DNA of 64,000 bases from Strongyloides papillosus. Taxonomy: Eukaryota > Nematoda > Chromadorea > Rhabditida > Strongyloididae. The notes under the pieces were generated by a model that saw only the letters and a list, made by a program, of their open reading frames with translations, searched no databases and was not told where the DNA came from. A program made the translations under genes and the position numbers. The DNA lies in the NCBI GenBank assembly GCA_005656395.1, contig SRSI01000018.1, positions 248,001 through 312,000 on the forward strand. The letters run 5' to 3'. This document shows, piece after piece, positions 37,781-51,830 of the stretch (position 1 is the first letter of the stretch; each line of letters opens with the position of its first letter).

Positions 37781-40700
37781 TTAAATTATTATCAGTTCTT
37801 CGAAGATAATGAATTTTATAATTTATATTAAAATTAATAATCATGATTTAAAAAATCTTTTTTATAAAGAGTAAATTTAATTTATTTGTCTCTTAATATC
37901 TATAATTAAAATAAATGAATATAATAAATATCAAAAGACAAAGATATAATAATGATAATGTTGTAACCTTTGCTCATAGCTAAGGCTATGAGTTTAGCAC
38001 CAAAATCCATTTATTTCAGTGAAGACTAAACTGTTTTATTATAAAAACATGCTATTTAAATAGATAATAATATAAATGAAATTATAATAATAACATAATT
38101 AATTATCATATATAAATATTTATATTTAAATATTACAGATAAAAATGTGAAATTTATAATTTAATATAGTATAAAATTTATACTAAATTTGCATTTTTAC
38201 TAAAGAAAAATATTTTTCTAAGTTAGATTAAAGCAGAAGCGATAGGAAATATAAAATGTTACATCCTTAAATGCAAAAGAACTATAAAAAAATGGCAAAG
38301 AAAATTTTATTTTCTAAAAAACAAATAATTTAAGCAAATCTGATATCACATTGATTAAAGTAAAATTTCTAGTAAATGATATTTATGATATATAAGTAAA
38401 GTTATGTTACGACGTGAACTATTTAATCAAACAAGATGAAAAATCTGATTACCACTTTGTAGTGTATTACAATCTCATACATTTATAACGACTTATTGTT
38501 CTAGGAAAAAGTTAGTACTGAAACTTTATTTATAGCAGTTTTATAATTAATTTTTTTAAAAAACAAATTAAAATTGCCATACTAAGAGGCAATACTCTAA
38601 TAAGAATATATATTAATTGTAATCTTTGATTTTTTACTAATATTCTTATGTCATCGTTTTTTATACTATATAAGTCTTATACCTTGTAATATTATTTCAT
38701 TGCTTAACGAATAGTTTACATTGTATAAGTAAGTTTTAATATATCTATGTTTCTATTGTAATTGTAAAATTTAAGGTGGCCACTATTAGCTATTATAGTT
38801 AGTAATAAACGCCAATCAAATATTATCTTTACACTTATAATATTTTACTCTCTGTTATTATTACATTCGAATTTCATAGTCTTATGAAATGTAGTTAAGG
38901 AGTAAGTATAAAACTGCTTAATATTACTTAAATGTTAAAATTGATTAATGTACATATAAACTGTAAAAATAGAATATAAGTGAGCATTACCAAGTTAGTT
39001 AACATTAAAAAATATTTTTCAACTTAAATTTCTCATGAAAATGGTTTATTGATTTTTCAAAGAGAATTCTCGAATGCAGAGTAATTTATGATGCATGTAA
39101 ACATTAACATTTCTTGAAAGTTAATCAAAGCACACTCAACAAAATGAATATTTTATTAATATATCCGTAATACAATCAAAAAGTAAATGTGAATGTAATA
39201 GAACTGCAGTAGATATGTGTTATTTTGTAATTTGAAAACAAATTAAAATTAATACTTATTTTCTATAAGTATAATGTTTTCCATTTGTGAATATAATTTT
39301 AAAAATATAAGATTTTACTTAAATGTAAAGGAATACTTGACTTATTAGAAATATAGATAACACAGTGCATTAAACTATTAAAATATTTAAACATCTTTAA
39401 ATTGTATTTTCAACATTAACGTTTGTGATATAAGAATTGGATTAAATATATTACTTTTTAATGCAAGAAAAATAACGCTTTTAATATTTCTGCCTTTTTA
39501 CTTCAAATAGATTGCTTAATGTAAAGTAAATCAATATTTATTGTTCTACTAATTTTTACTGGCACAAAAAACACATTATTAAATTTGATTTTTGATGATA
39601 GGTAAATGTGTAATTAATTTTCCATCACCAAAAATTGAAAATTATTTAGAAATTTTAACTTGAATAGTACACATTGTGAATGTAACTATATAAAAATAAA
39701 TTTGTTTAATTGTTATATTATATATCATTTTATTTTTTAATAATAAACGTCAAAAATCTTTTAATAATAATGTAGACTAAGAACATATAAAAAATTATAA
39801 TATAATAATTGTAGACAATAAAGATTTTTCAATTTTTTACTTTTTAAAGAAATAACTTTGTGATATCTTATAAAGGCTATCTCAAATACTTTAATAATTT
39901 TTTAAAAATTTAATATCTAATCATCTTATAGAAATATTTTTAATGTAGAATTGTCTTCCTTAATTTGAAAAAAATTATTTTTATTTACTTTTAAAAAAAT
40001 TTGAAAACAAACAGTTATTTAATGGAATATACATTGCAAAATTAATAAATTAAACTAATTATGTTAGAATGATAAAAAGTTTAATTATTGAAAAATAAAC
40101 TTATGTTATCTTTATAATAATATTTAGATATTTTTATCTAGCAAAGGGATTCCAATGATTTCATTTAGTAAAAACATAATCATTAAGATACTACAAGTGA
40201 ATTGTACTTTGTCAAATAAGTAAAACATACAATTTTCCATATAAATAGTAATTAACGATAATACTTTTGTAAAATGAGTTAATATAGAACAATTTATTTT
40301 TTAAATTAATTATACAAAAGTAGTCTTGAGAATTATCGAAATAACAGATAAAAGTTCTCTGTTTAAATAATTTTTGTGATAAAAATATCATTTTCAATAA
40401 ATTCAAATTTGTATTTAAGTTTAGTTAATATAGAGAATAATTTGTTAACAAAAAGTATAAATGAAATCATGAATTTAATAAATTTTTTATCGATTGACTA
40501 TAAAATTTTTATTCATGAAAAAACTTTTTTATCAAAAATTTTTGAGTAAGTATTATTCACTTTTTTAATGTCAAACATTATGAAAGTATTTCTAACATAT
40601 TCGTGTTCAGGATTAACGATTTCATCTGTGTTTTGTGGATTATCATGAATAACTAGTAAATACGAAAAGCATAGTAGATATTTTAGCGATTTAAAAAAAA

Positions 40701-43504
40701 ACTCATTTGTAAAAAATATTTAATGATTAAAATAAATTATAAAAGACAACGAATTAATAAAAATAAGCAGAATAGTCATTTATCCATTAACTTAACGATA
40801 AATTATCCTAATTTAAAATATTTATAGTTAAATCTTCGTAATAGTGATTAATATAGAGCTTCTTTTATATTTTATCTTATAAATATTTTTTAAAACAACT
40901 TTGAAAATATCATGTCAAGCGGAGCTATCAATCTCTATAATTGCTCTAATTATAATTTTTCACACACATAAATCAACTTTATTTTTCCTTCAAAATAATA
41001 TTTATAAATATTACATAATTATTTATGCAATTAGTATAACTTTTCATAACTTTTAAAATTTGAATTTGTAGTTCAATAAGTTCATCTAAACTTTTATCGT
41101 ACACTCTTTGTGTATTTCAAAAAGTAAAATAGTTTTGTACTCAGGTTTGAATAGCTCTAATGTGCAAATTCGTACGTCCTTAAAAAATCATGAAAATGTT
41201 GGACACTATAAAGCCACATTTTAATTTAAAGTATTATTATCAAGTAACTTTAACATTGTTTGATTAAAAGTACCAAACATTCTAAATGTTGATCATAAAT
41301 GTTTATCATAATTTTTAAATATTTTTTGCACTTTTGTGATATAAAATTTAATAACAGTGAAAAATTTGTTAGATACCTCAATAAAAGTTCTATAATTTAC
41401 TAATAACATCCTCATCAATAAAAATAACTAGTGCATTATAATCTTTCCCTATATCTTTTCAAAAAGTAAATACATAATAACGGATTATCAAGTCAAACAA
41501 GGATTAATGATTCATAAGTAGTCTGTATTACAACAAACCTTTAATCAAAGAAAAATTACACTATAAGAATATGAAAAGATGTTTTAAAAGTGTAATACAG
41601 AAAATTTAGAATGTTTAGTATAGTACTCTTCTCCCTTTTCAAATAGAAAACTGCCCTAAGAGAATACATTAATAACAATTTTTTTTGCTTCTAATAAAAT
41701 TTTATAACTCAATATACTAAAAATACACTCATTTTTTGTCAATCTAAGTTTGAAGTATTATTTTTTGGTGTTTAAAAATTAAATTCTCTCCAAAAATACA
41801 CACCCTATGATAAAAATTTAGTACATTATTAGATTTTAAGTGTTACAAAGTGTCAACAAATTCCTTAAATGCTTCCCTAGAATATTCATGACTTCCTTAA
41901 AATTTATCTTGATCAATTTTATCATCAGTGACTTTCAACTATTTATTCAAAAAATCATTGTTGATAATTGATTGTATCATGAACAAGCGATTGGGAACTT
42001 GATTGTTAGAAAAGTCCTTAGATTTGTTTTATTGAATTATATTCTCAAAATCTTACATAACTAAGAGAAAAAATTATGATATTTTAAAAAAGTTTAAGGG
42101 TAATATGTATTGAAATAGAGCTATAAAGCAATAACAATGTCAAATAGTTGAGTAAAAGATGTGTAATAAAAACAAATTTAAATTAATATAGTATATTAAC
42201 AATTAATACTATTGATCAAAATGTATTTTAAAGTTAATTAAATCAAAAAAATAACAATCTTAATAAATTATATTTATAAATTAAAATAATTAAATAGAAA
42301 AAAAATCAATAGAATTATATTCATAATAAAATAACTTATTTAAGTTTTCTACTCACAAAATAATAAGCTACGGACTTGTATAAAATGTATCAAATTTGTC
42401 TCACATAATTAAATTCAAATCTTTTTGACTAATTTCATCACGAATATTTCGCTTATGAAAATTAAAATATTAATTTAAGAATTACTAAAATAACTCGCTA
42501 TTTTTATTTTTGTAAATATTGTTTTTATTTTAAAACTTAATTTTTTTCTTACAATACACTTCAAAATATTAGATTAAAAATCTATTTTACATAAAATTAT
42601 GAATGTTTTATAAAAAGCATTTTAACATATCAGAATAATTTTGTTAATAAGTTTTAATAGTTTGAATTATTATAAATTATATTTTTTTTATAAATTTACA
42701 TTCATCTGAAAGTTCAAATTTTTTTTACAATGTCTTTAAAGATCATCTTGAAAAGTCAAACTTAAGCAAAGTTATAAAATATAATGCATTTTTGTCCATA
42801 GAGAAAAATAATTTTCAATTATGTTAACTTGAAATATAAACAAATACTAAAATATCATTTTTAATAATTCATTCTTTTTGTGGTTAATTAATTATTACTT
42901 TTCGTCACTATTGTAATGAAGTTTTTAAACTTCTAAAGTTATTGTTATTAGTAGATTGTGTAAAAGAATGATTTTTGCTAAAACGTTTACAATTTTACAC
43001 GAAATTGGCTTCTACCAACGTACTTCATTAAGTAATAAGAAGAATAAGTTAGACTCAAAGATATGCGTAATATTATAAAAAATACCTAGATTGAATAAAA
43101 ATAACATTGCTTTAAAGATGTCAAACATGCATATTTTTACAAAAAAATAAAGTAAAGTTTATGCAGCTACCTAAAATTTTGAGTCGTTTAAAACATTTTT
43201 AGTGTCACTTGATATTTTAAAAATTTGAATGAGATTCAATTTTTTAATGGGTGGGACACTTTATTACATTTCATCAACATTTGTCAAAAATTGACCTTTT
43301 TATTGTGTAAAGTTGTTTTGGAAAATGGTTAATATTTAAATCTTTAAGATATTATAAAATAAAATTTTGTTAAATTACATATTTTTTTGTAGTTATTTAT
43401 TTGCTTTTACTTGACAAAATTTATCATTATCTAATTTACTTAAACTTAATTTATTTAACATTTAAACAATAGTTAGAAAAAAACATGTAAAAAAATTAAT
43501 ACAT
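37781..43504. other. Gene-free AT-rich stretch
   Basis: About 5.7 kb with no supportable gene. A 64-codon minus-strand run at 40212-40406 is of chance composition. Near 43247-43316 there is a solo end of the element family seen at 49734-51830 (GGTGGGACA...TTACATTT...TTTTTATTGTGTA). Confidence 0.4.
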
Positions 43505-43793
43505 AAGGCAACCCGCTTAAGGTTTTTCAGATATTCACATATATAACTCTGCTTAATTTAAAAATGAAAATGTAGTAATACAACTATTTTGTAGCCAAGA
43601 AACATACAGTTAGACTTTTATAAATTGTAAAAAGAAATTTGGATTCTGTGCAAAGTTATTATTCTTCGAAACTAACGTACAATTTTGTATCTTAAATAAA
43701 TGAAATTTCTTACATCGGAAGATATCTTTATGATTGCGTGTGATTATGAAAAAGTAAGTTCATTTTTACATATTCCTAAATATCATAACTATA
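43505..43793 (+). mobile_element. Truncated left end of a GGTGGCCC-family element
   Basis: It starts after TA with AGGCAACCCGCTTAAGG, then CAGATATTCACATATATAACTCTG and a GGATTCTGTGCAAAGTTATTA stretch that parallels 12491 onward and 43794 onward. It is cut off by the next copy. Confidence 0.5.
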
Positions 43794-46700
43794 AAGAATG
43801 GCCCAGGTAAGACCTTCAAGATATTCTTATGTACAACTCCACTTATTCTTGAACTAATATGTAATAATATAACAATTTGTAACTAACATACATATCATTT
43901 TAGTTTTATAAGTTTTATAAAGAAGTCTGGATTCCATTCGATGTTACAGATTTTCAAAATTTAGGTTCATTTTTTAAATTTCAATTAGTGTTACTTTCTA
44001 TATGAAAAGATTTTTTTATGATTATTGCTTATGCTGAAATAGTAAAGAGTAAAAAAAAACTGTTCTTGTAACGCAATCTAATTTTCATCGAGAAAACTAA
44101 TATACAGGGTGTCTCGAAAGTAACTCCCCAGTTGCAAACGCTTATAACTTTTTTTCTACGTGAGATAAAAGTGTAAAATTTTGTGGGTTTGTAGATAAGC
44201 GAAGTAATATTTTTTATTTTTTTTTCTATTAAAACATTATGGTTCCATCAGGACTTATGGCCTCTTGAAAAAAAATCTTTTTTTTGCCCTATTTGTGCAT
44301 GTAACTTTTTTAAATGAAAAGATATTAACATGATTCTTTTATAGATCGAAAGCCCAACTTTTTTTGTACTAGAATCACTAATACTATAAATGTTAAACTT
44401 CATTAACATTGTTTAATTTTTAATAAAAACAAAAAAACCATGATTTTTGCCAAAATTTCGTGCTTTTTTCAAAATTAAAGCTCATTGAGAAAAATCTCTC
44501 AAATGTGGTATCATTATTCTAATAGCGTTGACGATGCTTTATTCAACGGTAATAATCTTGTCTATTATAAATAAGTTTTAAGTAAGTTATGACAATTAAA
44601 AAATAGTTCAATTTTTTCATTTTTCTGGAAATTAAAAAAAATTATGTTACTTTTTTTAATTTTTTAGCATTGATAATGATTCTTTATTGAAAGTAGTTAA
44701 AATATTATTTAATTTTTTATTGTTAACTGTTCATATTTCAAACATAAATTCTTTGAGAACAAGATCGAACATACGATATTTTTTAAAGATGCCTAAAAAT
44801 GCTTTTATAGAATAATAAATACGTAAAATAGTAGATAATGCAGATAAATGGTAATAAATATTTAAAAAAATGATTTTTTTTCAAAATTTAAGTGCTCGAA
44901 ATTATTAGAATTTTTTTGATCATATATGAATAAAGAAGCAATATTTTATAAAATAACATATTTTTTGATGATAATAATACTATTAAGTATCAAATATGTT
45001 GAGAAAAATAGTGTTTGCAACATAATTTTTTACCAAAAGTACGAAATTGGCGACCTTTAGTAAATCATAACTTTCTTCAATCTTATTTTATTTCTATGAT
45101 ACTACATTCATTTGATAGAGAATCGTTTGCTCTATCAGAATAATTATACAACATTCTTGATAATCTTCTCAATGAGCTTTAATTTTGAAAAAAGCACGAA
45201 ATTTTGGCAAAAATCATGGTTTTTTTGTTTTTATTAAAAATTAAACAATGTTAATGAAGTTTAACATTTATAGTATTAGTGATTCTAGTACAAAAAAAGT
45301 TGGGCTTTCGATCTATAAAAGAATCATGTTAATATCTTTTCATTTAAAAAAGTTACATGCACAAATAGAGCAAAAAAAAGATTTTTTTTCAAGTAGCCAT
45401 AAGTCCTGATGGAACCATAATTTTTTAATAGGAAAAAAAACAAAAAATATTACTTCGCTTATCTACAAACCCACAAAATTTTACACTTTTATCTCACGTA
45501 GAAAAAAAGTTATAAGCGTTTGCAACTGGGGAGTTACTTTTGAGACACCCTGTATAACTGTTATATGCCATCTAAATTTTATTTATCTAGTTTTGAGTTT
45601 ACTTAACATTGTTTTTTTTATTCAAAATTTAATCTTTTTTTAGTTCTAGTAACGTGTGGAGGATGTTCTAGAAACGTGTGTAAAGAGATATTAAAAATAG
45701 TAATATTTATACAATAGAAAGTAAGTAACAATGAGATTTTAAAAAATAAATAAAATTTAGGTGTCCACTATTTTTGTAACTCTTGTTTATTGTTTATAAA
45801 AGTGTTCTACTATTTTGTGTATGCGCACCAATAGAACTTCTATAAAATTTCACTTTATTATAAAAAAGTAACTTCTTTTCTATCTATTCTTAAAATATCA
45901 TGAACTTATTGGTCTAACTATTTTGATAATTTCTTTAACATAAAAAGATTGCAAATTTTTTTTTAAAATTTTTATGAAGTAATTTTTAAAAAAGTTTCTA
46001 TAATATTCTAATTCAGTAAATGAGTACTCATGCAACTGATATAATATCATTAATTATAATTGATTTTAAAGAGAATTAGAATTTGTCTAAGATCACTATT
46101 ATCATATTTTTGAAAAAAGCATAAATATTGTGTTTTCCAACATTTAAAAAAATATTGAGCTGAATATTATTATAATTACTCACATACGTTAATTAACATA
46201 ATATTACGCATTTGTTTACATATTGTCCAATAAACTGCAATATCTCTAATACTCAAAATTTTTAGAAAGTAATATTTTCAAAATTTTTACGTTATTTGCT
46301 ACCACATCATACTATTTTGCATAGCTAGTACTATAAAAAACATTGTTACCTATCTCTTTAAAGTATCGTATATTGATTCCATTTTTATAAGCCTCTTTGT
46401 TTGAAATACGAAAAGTTAATAATCAAAATAGTATAATATCGTGAATATTTTTGGAAATAAACATTTTTAATGTTAAAAAATTAATTAAATTTGCATACTT
46501 TCTCTAATTGTTTAAAATATTGTATAAGTGGTCAATATTTGACTAATCATAACTTTTTGTAAATTTAATTGCAGTAAATGTTACTACACCCATTCGATAT
46601 AAATTTATTTACTTTATAAAAATAGCAATAGCGTATTTTCAAAAATTATCTTATCAGAATATTATTGTTAAAAAATACCTAATTATTGACAAAATTTATG

Positions 46701-47029
46701 TTTATTTTTTACATAAAAAATTCAAAATAATTATTGAGGTTTTACGTTTATAAAATTTTAAAAATAGATAGAAGTTGCTCTTTTATTAATGAGAACTTTT
46801 ATAAAAATATTATTTTACATAAGAAAGTTACATTAATTTAAAATTGAAAAATGTACCTGAATTTTAATGATCTAAAGTTTTATTCGGAATCTAAATTTCA
46901 CCATGAAATCTGTAAAACGATAATAGTATGTATCTTGAAAACTAAATAATTTTAATACCACATTTGTATTTTATGAATGAGCAAAGTTATATATAAGAAT
47001 ATCTAAAGGGCTCTAAGCGGGCCACCCTG
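43794..47029. mobile_element. GGTGGCCC-family Tc1-like element, split by a nested insertion
   Basis: The left end (AAGAATGGCCCAGGTAAGACC) and the reverse complement of the right end (CAGGGTGGCCCGCTTAGAGCC) are matching inverted ends flanked by TA. Without the nested element at 44105-45552 the copy would be about 1.79 kb. No transposase frame is left. The interior shares blocks with 12491-13930 and with 61380-61620. Confidence 0.55.
44105..45552. mobile_element. 1448-bp long-TIR Tc1-like element (CAGGGTGTCTC family), copy 1
   Basis: The ends CAGGGTGTCTCGAAAGTAAC and (reverse complement) CAGGGTGTCTCAAAAGTAAC are flanked by TA on both sides. The inverted arms extend to about 450 bp each, nearly matching, around a centre of about 530 bp. 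No transposase is encoded. A paralogous sequence at about 61436-61460 lacks the element exactly at the TA, which shows this is a true insertion. Confidence 0.85.
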
Positions 47030-47821
47030 TACTTCTGTTTATTATATTGAACTATTAAAATATATTTTTTATTTTAAAAAAGTTATTAAAATAGGATGAC
47101 AAATAAATTGTTTTTTGATTTAATTTTTTATGATCAAATTTACTAAAAAAGAAAATGATAAAATAATTTATTTGAATAATAATTATTGTTAAAAAAAATT
47201 ATAAATTGTTTTTATGTAGAATTTGATAATATGAAAGATGAAGTCAGCAAAGTTTTAATGTGTCTCAAATCCAAAATGAATATAAAGACTCTACAAGCCG
47301 TAAACTGATCGCTTCAAAAAACGGTCTTTGATCTTAAAACAGAGGAGTAAAGTGTTGATCTCAAATAAACCACTTGAAACAAAAAAACACTTCACTAACT
47401 TAAACTAATCTATAAATTTTACTTTATTATGCAAGTTATCCTCAAGTTCTGAACGTTAATTTTCTACACAAATATTAGATTAGTATTTGTAAGCTTATAT
47501 TTCCTTTTTTAATTTATGCTTATATGTTTTTGGGTTTGAGTTAACTAAAAGCTTTACCATATATTGCAATTGATTGTTTGTTATTTTTAGTACAAGATAA
47601 TAATAGACAAGATCTTATAAATTTTTCTTGTTTAATAAAAATCTGAATACTAAAATATTGAAATTTTCCTAACCTGCAACAAAAATTATATCAATATTTG
47701 TAATTTTATTTGTTGTTCTATGATTCTTCAGAATATAAATATCTATTTTTCAAAGATTTACATGGTAATTTTAGTATTTAAAATAATTTTATTTTTAAAA
47801 TATTAAAGAAAATATTCAAAA
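47030..47821. other. TTL gene 1 upstream flank, shared with other TTL loci
   Basis: The stretch at about 47205-47345 resembles 59710-59830 and, inverted, about 54720-54860. Shared wording includes AATTTGATAA, CAAGCCGTA and TCTTCGATC-like blocks. This suggests that TTL genes were duplicated with their upstream DNA. Confidence 0.5.
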
Positions 47822-48310
47822 ATGAAAGTTTTTAAAACATTAACAATATTTATTATTATTACAATATCCTGTATTGCTATATTTTGTAGCCGTGTTGTTA
47901 AACTTCAAATCAGTTTAACACCTAAATGTCTTACATTCAGTGGAAAAATTAAGAATGAAAGTGTTACTGGGACACTTAGAAACCATAAAAACTCCACATT
48001 CAGTAAATCTGTAACTCGTTTATGTGGCCAAAAAATAACAATTTCTTCAATTTTTGGCCTTGATATTATTTTGAGTGAAGGTAAACAAATGTAGAAAATG
48101 ATTATTTTTATATTTTTAGTTCTTTATGTTAATTTTAATTATAGCGTTACCAAGTTTCATTTTTCAAAGAAAATTCCTAAAGATTGTGAAAAACCTTTTG
48201 GCATTTCTGGACGAATGCGTAATTATTTTTTTTGCAATTTTATATCACCCAAAGAAAATTTATTTAAAGACATTTGTAGAGATAAAATTATAACTTGTTT
48301 GGATATATAA
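47822..48310 (+). CDS. TTL-like secreted protein 1 (diverged)
   Basis: Exon 1 (47822-48080) begins with an ATG and a signal peptide (MKVFKTLTIFIIITIS). A 39-nt intron (48081-48119, GTAAAC...TTTTTAG, phase 1) follows, then exon 2 to TAA at 48310. It shares with the other three genes the intron position and phase, a beta-rich composition and the IPKDC motif after the intron. It is the most diverged, with extra Cys in the tail (CNF, DIC, ITC). The nematode transthyretin-like family has a similar pattern: secreted, about 140 residues, a conserved Cys after an IYH-like strand, IP, and a terminal G-I-L strand. Membership is inferred from pattern alone. It contains sequons NES and NST. Confidence 0.65.
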
Positions 48311-48550
48311 ATAAAAAAATAGAAGATATATAGAACACTTTTTCATTAATAAAGAAAGATAGTAAGTAAGAAAAAAATGAATAATCGCAATATGTTAATA
48401 ATTAGTAATTATTATATAATTTATATTGTATCCAGTATATAATTTTATCTTTAATAAAATTTATAACTTAGTACAATAAATTGTAGCCACGTATAGGGTA
48501 CTGCGAAGTTAAAATTAAGTGAAATTTAAAACTTTATAATTATTATAGTA

Positions 48551-48626
48551 CAGTAGACTCTCGATAATGCGAACCCCTGGGGACAAAGGATAGTTCGGAT
48601 AACTAAAATTTCGGAAAATCGAACAT
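48551..48626 (+). mobile_element. Solo end of a pogo/Tigger-like transposon
   Basis: After TA comes CAGTAGACTCTCGATAATGC, then GAACCCC, and GTTCGGATAACTAAAATTTCGG. This wording is typical of Tigger/pogo termini (CAGTNGACTCTCGATAATCCGAAC). No partner end or transposase is found nearby, so this is a fragment. Confidence 0.6.
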
Positions 48627-49733
48627 GAATAAAAAAATATAATTTTTAATTTCTACATAGAAAATAACTCACAGAGAAAGAAAACATCATTTTTCGTCGT
48701 ATTAGTTGATAAAATTCAAAATTGCATGCTTTAAGAATGAAAAAACTAAGGATTCAAATTTTACTTTGATTAAGATAATTATCTCATCAAAAATTTTCGT
48801 TTAAAGATTTTAACTATAATTTTTCGAAAAAAGATATGATGAGTTATTATTTATAATATTTTTTACAATATTTTTTTTGTTTAAAATCATTGTTGAAAAC
48901 ATATTTTATTTAAACTTACGCCCTAAAATCGCAACTCAGTTTTCTATAACAAAAAGAAATAAGGAAAAAAAATTTGTTTCTCTTATAACTCTTCTCAAAC
49001 TTAACCAATTTTGTACGAGTAAATAGCCTAAAGATGTGTTTTTTTCTAACTAGAGGAGCTGGATCAGTTTCAAAAATTTTTGGCCAAAATTTGGCCAAGT
49101 TATTCTTGAAAAACACCCTTTTTGATCCCTTTTTAGTATGGTTTTGTTCAGAGGATAACTTTCTTCAAAGTTAATAAAATAATTTGATAATTATGTCATT
49201 TTAAAGGTAGAATTCCAGAATGGTTCGGAAACATAATAATATTGAGGTTAATAAATAATTGGCTGAGTTACGGTCTAAAGAGTGACGACCATTTTGAAAA
49301 AAACATCTTAAAAGTTGAATAGTCATAACTCAGTCATAACTTGATAAAAACAAATAAAGTAATACATTTTCTATAGATCTATGTGTAACCTAAAAAATAT
49401 GAGTCTAATAATGTTTGTAGCCCAACTACGAAAGAAGTTATATTAATTTGAATGTCAACTTTTTTGCCTTTTTTCCCATTTTTTTGTAAAAATCAATTTT
49501 GTTCCAGACATAACTCTTTTCAAACTTTATCAATTTTTATGGTCAAATATTCATTTGATGTATTTTTTTTTAACTTAGAGGGAAAAATAAAACTCAAATT
49601 TTTGGTCTATTACTGGCCAAGTTATGATTAAAAAATATTACTTTTTTAGACACTTTTTTGTATAGTTTTTTCTTTCGGATAACTTTTGTAAAAGTAAATG
49701 GAATGTTTTGGTTTACGAGTCATTTGAAAGGTA

Positions 49734-51830
49734 CACAGAAAAAAAAAAGGACAAATTTTGACAAATCTATCTATAATGCAAAAAAATGTCCCACCATTTT
49801 AAAAAATTGAATATTATTCAAATTTTAAAATTATCAAGCAATAGCATAAATTTTTAAACAACGCAAAATATTGCGTTGTCGCATACATTTTACCGTTTTT
49901 TTACAAAGATATATATGTTTAACTTTTTCAATTAATGTAACTTTTTTAATTTGATATTTTTTATGACATTATGTCCATTTAGATCTTAACTTGTTTTTTT
50001 ATTTTATAAAAAATGCTATTAAAGGTCAATTTCGTGTAAAATTATTGATGTTTTAATAAAGATCATTATTTTAAACAATCTATTAACGACAATAAGTTTA
50101 AAAATTTCACAACAATAATAAAGAAAAGCAGTAATTATTTACTCACACAAAGTATTATTAGTTAAAAATATTATTTTAGTTTTCGTTCTTATTTTAAATT
50201 AAAATATGTAAACGTTATTTTTTTACTATAAATAAAAATCTATATTATTTTATAACTTTTCATAAGTTTGATTTTTAAAGACGATCTTTAAAAGACATGG
50301 AAAATGGAATTTGACAGTCAACTACATTAAATATGCTACATATTTGTAAAATTTGCTACATCCTATGACATTTTGCGCCATCTTTTTTACCAATTTGCAC
50401 CATCTTAATACATTTTTGGACATGTATCTTTCATACCAAATAAATTATCTTTCAACATAATTTAGGTATGTTAAAGAGTAAAATAATATTATTAAAATAA
50501 AGTGGAATTGAATTGGAAAAAGTGACTTTCGCTTGTCTATTGGGTAACAAAAATGATATTTTTAAGAAAAATACATAATATGGGCAAGCGAAAAAGCACT
50601 CTTTTTTATTTTTTACTAACTTATTTTTTGATTATTCCATTGGATTCAGTTCACACACGGTATCGCACTTTACAGCGACCCCTACCCTAATTAAGTTAAA
50701 AAAGAGACGATGGAAATCAACTTGCCCGTGGTCACTTATGATCAAGCGAAATGATATTAAAAAAAAAGGAAAAAATATGAGTAACCATGCACAAGCGAAT
50801 GTCTACCGTCTGAAAAAAGATGGCGCAAATTGATAAAAAGGATGGCGCAAAATGTCATAAGATGTAGCAAATTTTACAAAGATGTAGCATATTTAATGTA
50901 GATAACTCTTAAATTCTGGCGTTCAAAGGACATTACGAAAAAAAATTAAGAGCTTCAAATGTGAAAATTTCTTAAAATACAATTTCTAATAATTCAAACG
51001 ATTGAAAAATATTTCAAAAATGTACTGTAATATGTTAAAAATGTTTTTTTTATAAAAGTGTTTGTAATTTTACAAAAAATTAAATTCTAACTTTGTATTT
51101 TAAAATGTATTGTAGAAAACAACTTATGTTCTAAAATAAAAGTAGTATACTAAAAAAAGAGAAACTTATTTTAATAATTCACTAATTATTGTTTTAATTT
51201 TTCATCTACAAAATAATTGAGATAAATTAGACGCAAATCAAGAAAAATCAAATTTTTTTAGGTGGGACAAATTGTTACATTTTATGCAAACTTGTGTCTT
51301 TTTTTTTCTGTGTATGTTTTTAAAACAAAATCAACTTTAACCGACAAATTTGGCATTCTTTAAAATCTATGAAAAAATTAGGGATTTTGTTTTCACCGAT
51401 ACCATATATTTTTTAGAAAATATTTAATAGTTAAAAAATTTATATTATGTAGATAAATAAATTATACCAAAACCAGTAAATTCAAATAGTTACCTTTTTT
51501 AGTTGTTTTTCTAAAAACTATTAATAAAGCACAAATATTAAATACTTCTGTCTGTCTATACTATATTATTTATTTCAAAAATGAAATGTGGATGTTATAA
51601 TAATTTAAGAATTATTGAAATTTTTTTCTTTAATTTAAACAAAAAAGTTCTTTTAAAAATATTGGATTTATATTAAATAATTAATGTTTAATAATTTTTT
51701 AATTTTCTATGTAATTTTTATATGCGAAATAGTGAGACAAAATTAGTCGCAAATAAAGAAAATTTGAATTTTATTTGGTGGGACAAATTTATTACATTTT
51801 TTGCAAACCTGTGTCCTTTTTTTTTGTGTG
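49734..51830. mobile_element. Tc1-like insertion inside the tandem array
   Basis: Ends CACAGAAAAAAAAAAGGACA and (reverse complement) CACACAAAAAAAAAGGACA, flanked by TA. The subterminal TGTCCCACC motif occurs in both arms. A second right end (TGTCTTTTTTTTTCTGTG) lies inside at 51312, so either two copies are fused or one is nested. The interruption is precise: the flanks rejoin into a normal 530-bp unit. No transposase was found. Confidence 0.65.
50323..50901. mobile_element. 579-bp MITE nested in the insertion
   Basis: Ends CTACATTAAATATGCTACAT and its near-perfect reverse complement; the inverted arms run about 85 bp (including TTTGCGCCATC blocks). The centre contains several CAAGCGAA motifs in both orientations. 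This gives three levels of nesting: MITE in Tc1-like element in tandem array. Confidence 0.7.

Noticed and set aside
48916..49116. 66-codon minus-strand frame
   Set aside because: Lies within the 530-bp tandem repeat and is not kept open in the other units.
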